DNA of 11,756 nucleotides from an uncultured Paenibacillaceae bacterium. Lineage in GTDB: Bacteria > Bacillota > Bacilli > Aneurinibacillales > Aneurinibacillaceae. The notes under the pieces are model-generated. The model did no database searches, was not told the DNA's origin, and worked only from the letters and a program-made list of their open reading frames with translations. A program made the translations under genes and the position numbers. The DNA lies in contig CALNBV010000093.1 of assembly GCA_937874515.1 (NCBI GenBank), positions 1 through 11,756 on the forward strand, written 5' to 3'. This document shows, piece by piece, positions 7,904 through 11,756 of this stretch; within the stretch, counting starts at the first letter, position 1, and the number at the start of each line of letters is the position of its first letter.

Positions 7904-8548
7904 CATTTTCGGTTTCACTTTATTTTTTATTATTTTTCCTTTTTCAATGTATAGAATACGATCAGCTAGTTTTATAGCTTCCCCTTCATCATGGGTAACA
8001 AGGATGATTGGAACCCTCCATTTCCGATGAATAAATTGCAATTCATCCTGGCATCGTAAACGATTGGTAGAATCCAATGCAGAAAAAGGTTCATCTAACA
8101 AGAGGAGCCGAGGTTGGGGTGCAAGAGCCCTGACCAGGGCCGCTCTCTGCTTCTCACCTCCTGAAATCTGGTTAGGATATTTTTTCATTAAATGTTGAAT
8201 TCCTGTTATCTGTATCCATTGTTGGAGGAACTCCGGCATTGTTCTCTTAGGAACCCCATAGGTGATATTTTTTTCAACTGTCATATGGGGGAAAAGTGCA
8301 TAATCTTGAAATAAATAACCCACATTTCTTTTTTTCGTGGGCAGAAACACTTTTTTATTTTGAAAAAGCACTTCTTGATCCCTGACAATTTCTCCTTCAT
8401 CAGGACGAACTAAACCTGCGAGTGCATTTAAAATGGTTGTTTTTCCTGAACCCGATGGTCCAAAGAGAACAACTATTTCATCATCCATTTTGAAGGTCAC
8501 ATCAAGGGTAAATTGTTTAAGCCTTTTTTTGATTGCTACCTTCAACAT
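7886..8548 (-). CDS. modC: ModC, molybdate ABC transporter ATPase (short form)
   Basis: This is the cytoplasmic ATPase that powers molybdate import with ModB. The protein has 220 aa. Walker A GPSGSGKTT is at residues 30-38, the Q-loop Gln at 81, the signature ISGGEKQ at 128-134, Walker B LLLLDEP at 148-154, the D-loop SALD at 156-159 and the switch His at 186. Classical ModC is about 350 aa with a C-terminal TOBE/Mop oxyanion-binding domain. Here the frame ends soon after the ATPase core with a basic tail (KIIKNKVKPKMKSQGL), so that domain is absent. No sign of a frameshift was seen; the terminator begins inside the last codons. ATG 8548 lies 2 nt after modB, with GGAGGGG inside the modB end, so translation is probably coupled. 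Specificity for molybdate is inferred from neighbouring ModA and ModB. Confidence 0.92.
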   Translation of the reverse strand: MLKVAIKKRLKQFTLDVTFKMDDEIVVLFGPSGSGKTTILNALAGLVRPDEGEIVRDQEVLFQNKKVFLPTKKRNVGYLFQDYALFPHMTVEKNITYGVPKRTMPEFLQQWIQITGIQHLMKKYPNQISGGEKQRAALVRALAPQPRLLLLDEPFSALDSTNRLRCQDELQFIHRKWRVPIILVTHDEGEAIKLADRILYIEKGKIIKNKVKPKMKSQGL

Positions 8549-8550
8549 TT

Positions 8551-9246
8551 CTACCCCTCCAGGGAATCAGATTGGAATTGCTTGTTTTTGCGACGGTTCC
8601 ATTGATTTAACCAGAGAATACCACTAAACCCAATGGCCACAATGACCAGTACCCAAAAGGTTACTTTTTCAGAATGTCCAGATTCTACTGCGAAATAGAT
8701 AGCCAATGGAATGGTATCCGTTTTCCCAGGAAGATACCCTGCTAACATAAGGGTTGCACCAAATTCCCCAAGAGCTCTTGCAAAGGTTAATACCAATCCC
8801 GAGAGTAGGGAGGGCCAGGCTAAAGGGAAAGAAATAGTCCAGAACACTCTCCACTCACTGGCCCCCATGGTTCTTGCAGCATTTTCGAGGCGATAATCAT
8901 ATTGCCGAAAGGCACCTAAAGCACTTTGATACATTAAAGGAAAGGCAACAACAATAGATGCAATCACTGCCCCAATCCAGGTGAATACCACCTGATAATG
9001 AAACCATTCTAACAACCATCGACCGATCCAACCGTTTTTACCGAATATAATTAATAAGCCAAAACCAACAACTGTTGGAGGAAGCACTAGGGGGAGTAAG
9101 AAAAAGGCTTCAAGTACACTCTTTCCAAAAAATTCCCTTCTAGCAAATACTCTCCCTAAAAATACACCGAGAATAAACACAACCACAGATGCAATAACAG
9201 CTATTTTTAATGATAAGTACAAAGGATGAAAATCAATGGTTGCCAT
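8551..9246 (-). CDS. modB: ModB, molybdate ABC transporter permease
   Basis: ModB forms the membrane channel of the molybdate importer. The 231-aa protein has five clear hydrophobic segments, near residues 11-33, 46-69, 87-112, 140-170 and 195-216. The cytoplasmic EAA-type coupling loop (ENAARTMGASEWRVF, about 121-135, then a Pro-rich segment) contacts ModC. The ModB signature EFGATLMLAGYLPGKT lies at about 161-176, followed by TIPLAIY. The length is normal. AGGAGGAAG lies just before the ATG, 11 nt after modA, and modC follows after 2 nt, so the three genes form a tight operon. Confidence 0.95.
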   Translation of the reverse strand: MATIDFHPLYLSLKIAVIASVVVFILGVFLGRVFARREFFGKSVLEAFFLLPLVLPPTVVGFGLLIIFGKNGWIGRWLLEWFHYQVVFTWIGAVIASIVVAFPLMYQSALGAFRQYDYRLENAARTMGASEWRVFWTISFPLAWPSLLSGLVLTFARALGEFGATLMLAGYLPGKTDTIPLAIYFAVESGHSEKVTFWVLVIVAIGFSGILWLNQWNRRKNKQFQSDSLEG

Positions 9247-9257
9247 CCTTCTTCCTC

Positions 9258-10031
9258 CTACTTAAAACCGTATTTCTTTAAAATTTCTTGGCTTTTTTCT
9301 CCTTTTAAATAGGTTAAGAACAATTCAGCTTCACTTTGTTTTGTAGAAGTTTTCACAATCGCACAAGGATAAACAATGGGAGAATGCCAGGCAGCATCTG
9401 AAGTTGCTAACACTTGTACTTTTTCTGATATTAAGGCATCGCTTGCATATACAACCCCAACCTCAGCATTTCCTGATTCAACATAAGCTAACACCTGGCG
9501 AACATCACTGCCCATAACCAGTTGATCTGTGACTTTATTTAAAATATTAAAATGCTTAAATACTTCTTCGGTATATTTACCCGCTGGAACACTTTCAGGA
9601 TTTCCTATCGCTATTTTTTTATCTTTTAATTGTGCTAACTCTTGAAATGAACTTATTTTAATCCTTTGTTCCTTGTTACCAACCAAAACCAACTCATTTT
9701 TCGCCATATTAAATCGGCTAGTTTTGATAATTAAATCTTTCTGTTCCAGTTTATCAACATAACTTTTCCCTGCAGAGATAAATACATCTGTTGGTGCCCC
9801 TGACTCAATTTGCTGTACAAGTTTCCCGGAACTTCCTAAATTATATGTAAGAAGGATTCCAGGATGCTCCTTTTTAAACTCCTCTTTAACTTCATTTAAT
9901 GCATCTGTCATACTTGCCGCTGCAGAAATAACAAGTTCCTTCTTTTCAATCGTTGAACTTTGACTTGTGGTGCATCCGGAAAAAAAAAGAAGCATAATTA
10001 CAGATAAGAAAAGCAGACCAATTTTTTTCAT
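9258..10031 (-). CDS. modA: ModA, molybdate-binding lipoprotein
   Basis: ModA captures molybdate (often also tungstate) outside the membrane and delivers it to ModBC. The 257-aa protein begins with a lipoprotein signal peptide (MKKIGLLFLS then a hydrophobic stretch) ending in the lipobox FSGC with Cys20, as expected for a Gram-positive binding protein. Family motifs are SAAASMTDAL near residue 36, the GSSGKLVQQIESGAPTDVF block near 67, and GVVYASDAL near 197, the region that supplies the late oxyanion contacts. GGGGGA lies 6 nt before the ATG. It is first in modABC and divergent from an HTH-PBP regulator. A -10 candidate TATAGT at 10079-10074 lies about 43 nt upstream. Confidence 0.93.
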   Translation of the reverse strand: MKKIGLLFLSVIMLLFFSGCTTSQSSTIEKKELVISAAASMTDALNEVKEEFKKEHPGILLTYNLGSSGKLVQQIESGAPTDVFISAGKSYVDKLEQKDLIIKTSRFNMAKNELVLVGNKEQRIKISSFQELAQLKDKKIAIGNPESVPAGKYTEEVFKHFNILNKVTDQLVMGSDVRQVLAYVESGNAEVGVVYASDALISEKVQVLATSDAAWHSPIVYPCAIVKTSTKQSEAELFLTYLKGEKSQEILKKYGFK

Positions 10032-10071
10032 TGTAAGTCCCCCAACTTATTTCATAGTATTTAACTCAATA

Positions 10072-10083
10072 AAACTATAGTTT
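10072..10083 (-). promoter_or_regulatory. Predicted modABC promoter -10 within a 12-bp palindrome
   Basis: TATAGT on the minus strand (10079-10074; 5 of 6 matches to the sigma-A -10) lies inside the perfect palindrome AAACTATAGTTT. The start would be near 10067. No good -35 exists at the right distance; that region is filled by the 10-bp repeat array, so the promoter may need an activator or be controlled by occlusion. Confidence 0.45.
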
Positions 10084-10090
10084 CTTTTAA

Positions 10091-10140
10091 TTAATTATTA
10101 TTAGTTATATTTAGTTATAATTAATTATGACAAATTATAA
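10091..10140. repeat. 10-bp phased direct repeats in the divergent mod promoter
   Basis: Five consecutive decamers share a core at exact 10-bp spacing: TTAATTATTA, TTAGTTATAT, TTAGTTATAA, TTAATTATGA and CAAATTATAA. The core A[AG]TTAT starts at 10093, 10103, 10113, 10123 and 10133, and the first four also share TTA[AG]TTAT. The array covers the expected -35 region of modABC and overlaps the -35 of the regulator promoter. Multiple sites on one face of the helix suit cooperative binding, perhaps by the adjacent HTH-PBP regulator. The region is very A+T rich, so some regularity could be chance. Confidence 0.6.
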
Positions 10141-10154
10141 ATAGTAAATATAAT
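10127..10154 (+). promoter_or_regulatory. Promoter of the HTH-PBP regulator gene
   Basis: ATGACA (10127-10132, 5 of 6 to TTGACA) and a perfect TATAAT (10149-10154) are separated by 16 bp. The start would be near 10161, giving a leader of about 109 nt. The -35 lies inside the fourth and fifth units of the 10-bp repeat array, which suggests autoregulation. Confidence 0.65.
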
Positions 10155-10248
10155 ACTGTAACAAATACAGACAGATAATCTTACAAAAATAATTATGATG
10201 AACGACAAACCCTTAAACTTAAGGACATAGAGAAAACAGAGATTTGTC

Positions 10249-10268
10249 AAAGAAAGAGAGGTTTCTTT
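10249..10268 (+). promoter_or_regulatory. Regulator ribosome binding site in a small hairpin loop
   Basis: GAGAGG (10256-10261) is spaced 8 nt from the TTG start at 10270 and supports that start. It is flanked by AAAGAAA (10249-10255) and TTTCTTT (10262-10268), which are exactly complementary, so it could sit in a 6-nt loop. The stem is mostly A-U and weak. Confidence 0.5.
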
Positions 10269-10269
10269 A

Positions 10270-11205
10270 TTGAGTAATCAGATATCCTATACAATTGATG
10301 AACTATCTAAGCTGTTAAAAGTATCAAAGTTAACAGTATATGATTTAATAAAAAAAGGGGAATTACCCGCTTTTCGAGTTGGACGGCAAATGAGGGTAGA
10401 AGCATCTGATTTAGAAAACTATAAAAATAACACAAAAATAGGATTTAAAAAAACCGATATAAACGCACCTTCTTTATCGATCCCTAAAGCAATACCCTTT
10501 CGTCCTCTTATTATTAGTGGACAAGATACTGCATTGGACATCCTTTCCCTACACTTAGAGAAAACCACCGAGAATTATCGTCCATTGCGTTCATATATAG
10601 GTGGTTTATCTGGATTAATGGCCATGTTTCGGGAGGAAACAGACCTCGTAGCTATTCATTTGTTTGATGGTGAAACAGGTGAATATAACATTCCTTATAT
10701 AAAAAAAATCCTTACTGGATTTCCCATTCTTTTGGTTAATCTGTTGTATCGGACGACTGGGATTTATGTTAAAAAGGGAAACCCAAAAAAAATTCAGTCC
10801 TGGAAGGATTTAATTCGGGAAGATATTTTAATTGTGAATCGAGAAAAGGGCTCAGGGGCTAGAGTGTTACTTGATGAACAATTACAGCTCAATGGGTTTT
10901 CCAGAAAAAAAGTGAGAGGTTACGAAAAAGAGGAAACGAATCATCTTGTGGTAGCTGCTATGATTGCAAATGGAGAAGCAGATGCTGGAATAGGAATTGA
11001 AAGAATTTCCACAATGATTGATGTGGATTTTATCCCAATGACTAATGAACGCTATGACATCGTTATAATTAATAAACTAGAAAATGAAAAATTAATAGAA
11101 AATCTTTTATCTACTCTTCGCTCACATTCCTTCCAAAAAGAACTAAAAACAATCGGAGGATATGATTTAAAAGAAACAGGAACCATTCTTTATGAAAGTC
11201 CATAA
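10270..11205 (+). CDS. HTH-PBP one-component regulator, probably molybdate/tungstate-responsive
   Basis: The 311-aa protein joins an excisionase/MerR-like helix-turn-helix (about residues 6-52, with YTIDELSKLLKVSKLTVYDL and GRQMRV) to a periplasmic-binding-protein-like domain (about 78-292). Motifs in the latter are SGQDTALDIL, HLFDGETGEYN, NREKGSGARVLLDE and AAMIANGEADAGIGIE. There is no signal peptide, so it should act in the cytoplasm as a ligand-sensing transcription factor. The same architecture occurs in Bacillus subtilis YvgK beside mod-like genes, as I recall it. Divergence from modABC makes molybdate or tungstate the likely ligand; this is inference. It starts at TTG 10270, has a good promoter overlapping a repeat array, and is followed by a terminator-like sequence. 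It could instead be an activator of molybdenum cofactor genes. Confidence 0.82.
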   Translation: MSNQISYTIDELSKLLKVSKLTVYDLIKKGELPAFRVGRQMRVEASDLENYKNNTKIGFKKTDINAPSLSIPKAIPFRPLIISGQDTALDILSLHLEKTTENYRPLRSYIGGLSGLMAMFREETDLVAIHLFDGETGEYNIPYIKKILTGFPILLVNLLYRTTGIYVKKGNPKKIQSWKDLIREDILIVNREKGSGARVLLDEQLQLNGFSRKKVRGYEKEETNHLVVAAMIANGEADAGIGIERISTMIDVDFIPMTNERYDIVIINKLENEKLIENLLSTLRSHSFQKELKTIGGYDLKETGTILYESP

Positions 11206-11247
11206 AAATCGGAGGATGTTCATCCGGTTTTTTCTTTTTCTTTTTTT
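11205..11247 (+). terminator. Probable intrinsic terminator after the regulator
   Basis: GGATG-TT-CATCC (11213-11217 with 11220-11224) forms a small hairpin. The flanking AAAATC and GGTTTT can extend the stem across a 3-nt bulge, and the tract TTTTTTCTTTTTCTTTTTTT follows. It begins at the stop codon. The stem is imperfect, but the long T-rich run is convincing. Confidence 0.65.
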
Positions 11248-11312
11248 GGAACCCCTTGGGCAAATTACCCATATAAATACATGGTCAACAAAACCTTTAG
11301 GAGGTAACCAAT

Positions 11313-11756
11313 ATGGATCGTCAATTTTTCCAACCTTTTATGCACACTCCATTTCACCAACCCTTTCCATTTTTTCAGCCATTCCCTTTCTTCCGCCCCA
11401 GATTCTTCCCCTTCTTCTTTTTCTTCCCCTTTGCCCGTCGTCGCAGGCCTTTTCACCGGGATGATGAAAGAGATCAATCTTTAACCATGGAACATAAATG
11501 TGTTGAAGGAGATTCCATCCGTCACCTTTGTAGACAATATAATGTACCACACCCCATTTTATTGGAGATGAACCCCCATTTACAGCAAACCCCATCCCTA
11601 AACAAAGGTGATATTGTTCATATTCCACGTATGGATGAAATCTATTGTCAGAGAATGTTCATGGAAGATGATGATTTCCAGTCACCTGGCATGCACTATC
11701 CAGGTTATGACCAAATGATGCCAGGCATGGGAATGCCAAGTATGGGCGGAATGCCA
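11313..11756 (+). CDS. Phe/Pro-rich LysM protein, probable spore-coat component (partial)
   Basis: This open frame runs 148 codons from ATG 11313 to the window end without a stop. AGGAGG at 11299-11304 lies 8 nt upstream. Residues 1-47 are a low-complexity tract with 19 Phe plus many Pro and Gln, ending in ARRRRPFHR. A LysM domain follows at about residues 61-106, with GDSIRHLCRQYNV, LLEMNPHL and LNKGDIVHIPR. Then comes an acidic stretch and a Met/Gly/Pro-rich tail (MPGMGMPSMGGMP) that continues off the edge. LysM domains bind peptidoglycan or related glycans. With the low-complexity flanks and no signal peptide, this resembles SafA-type or other spore-coat morphogenesis proteins; that assignment is inference. 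A CATATAAAT sequence near 11270 loosely resembles a sporulation-type -10. No link to nitrogen fixation is evident. Confidence 0.8.
   Translation, partial: MDRQFFQPFMHTPFHQPFPFFQPFPFFRPRFFPFFFFFPFARRRRPFHRDDERDQSLTMEHKCVEGDSIRHLCRQYNVPHPILLEMNPHLQQTPSLNKGDIVHIPRMDEIYCQRMFMEDDDFQSPGMHYPGYDQMMPGMGMPSMGGMP

Noticed and set aside
10211..10224. Inverted repeat CCTTAA-AC-TTAAGG in the regulator leader.
   Set aside because: Six-base A/T-rich arms around a 2-nt centre are expected by chance in this composition, and no known site form was recognised.
11338..11628. A minus-strand 96-codon frame opposite the LysM gene.
   Set aside because: It is antisense to a frame with a strong ribosome binding site and a recognisable LysM domain. 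Its composition is the complement of the Phe/Pro-rich codons.

Overview
The window is part of a nitrogen-fixation locus from a low-G+C, spore-forming Firmicute, most likely a member of Bacillales (Paenibacillus-like or a related family). Three things point there: the compact gene order nifB-nifH-nifD-nifK-nifE-nifN, GlnR/TnrA-type operators in place of a sigma-54/NifA promoter, and a LysM protein resembling a spore-coat component at the right edge. The sequence does not identify the genus.

Minus strand, read right to left. The modABC operon (10031 to 7886) encodes a molybdate ABC importer and ends in a strong intrinsic terminator (7862-7903). A 390-bp intergenic region (7496-7885) follows, holding the nif promoter region. 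It contains two perfect GlnR/TnrA boxes on either side of a plausible promoter, a leader of about 213 nt, a terminator-like hairpin and an Fnr-like palindrome. Six nif genes then run with gaps of at most 34 nt or small overlaps: nifB (7495-6056), nifH (6028-5153), nifD (5118-3688), nifK (3670-2147), nifE (2121-760) and nifN (770 to beyond position 1). No terminator was seen between them, and there are no nifI genes between nifH and nifD. The ligand residues of the Fe protein, P-cluster, FeMo-co and NifEN clusters are all present where covered, so this is an intact molybdenum nitrogenase set.

Plus strand. A regulator with an excisionase-type HTH and a periplasmic-binding-protein-like domain (10270-11205) is transcribed divergently from modABC. 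The 238-bp region between them holds a strikingly regular 10-bp-period repeat array, which overlaps the -35 region of both predicted promoters. After a terminator-like sequence comes the start of a Phe/Pro-rich LysM protein (11313 to beyond the window end) that fits a spore-coat role.

As a system, ModABC supplies molybdate. NifB makes the FeMo-co precursor NifB-co, NifEN matures it, NifDK is the catalytic component and NifH its reductase. The layout suggests control by nitrogen status (GlnR), probably oxygen (Crp/Fnr family), and molybdate or tungstate through the HTH-PBP regulator. The first is well supported by sequence; the other two are inferences.
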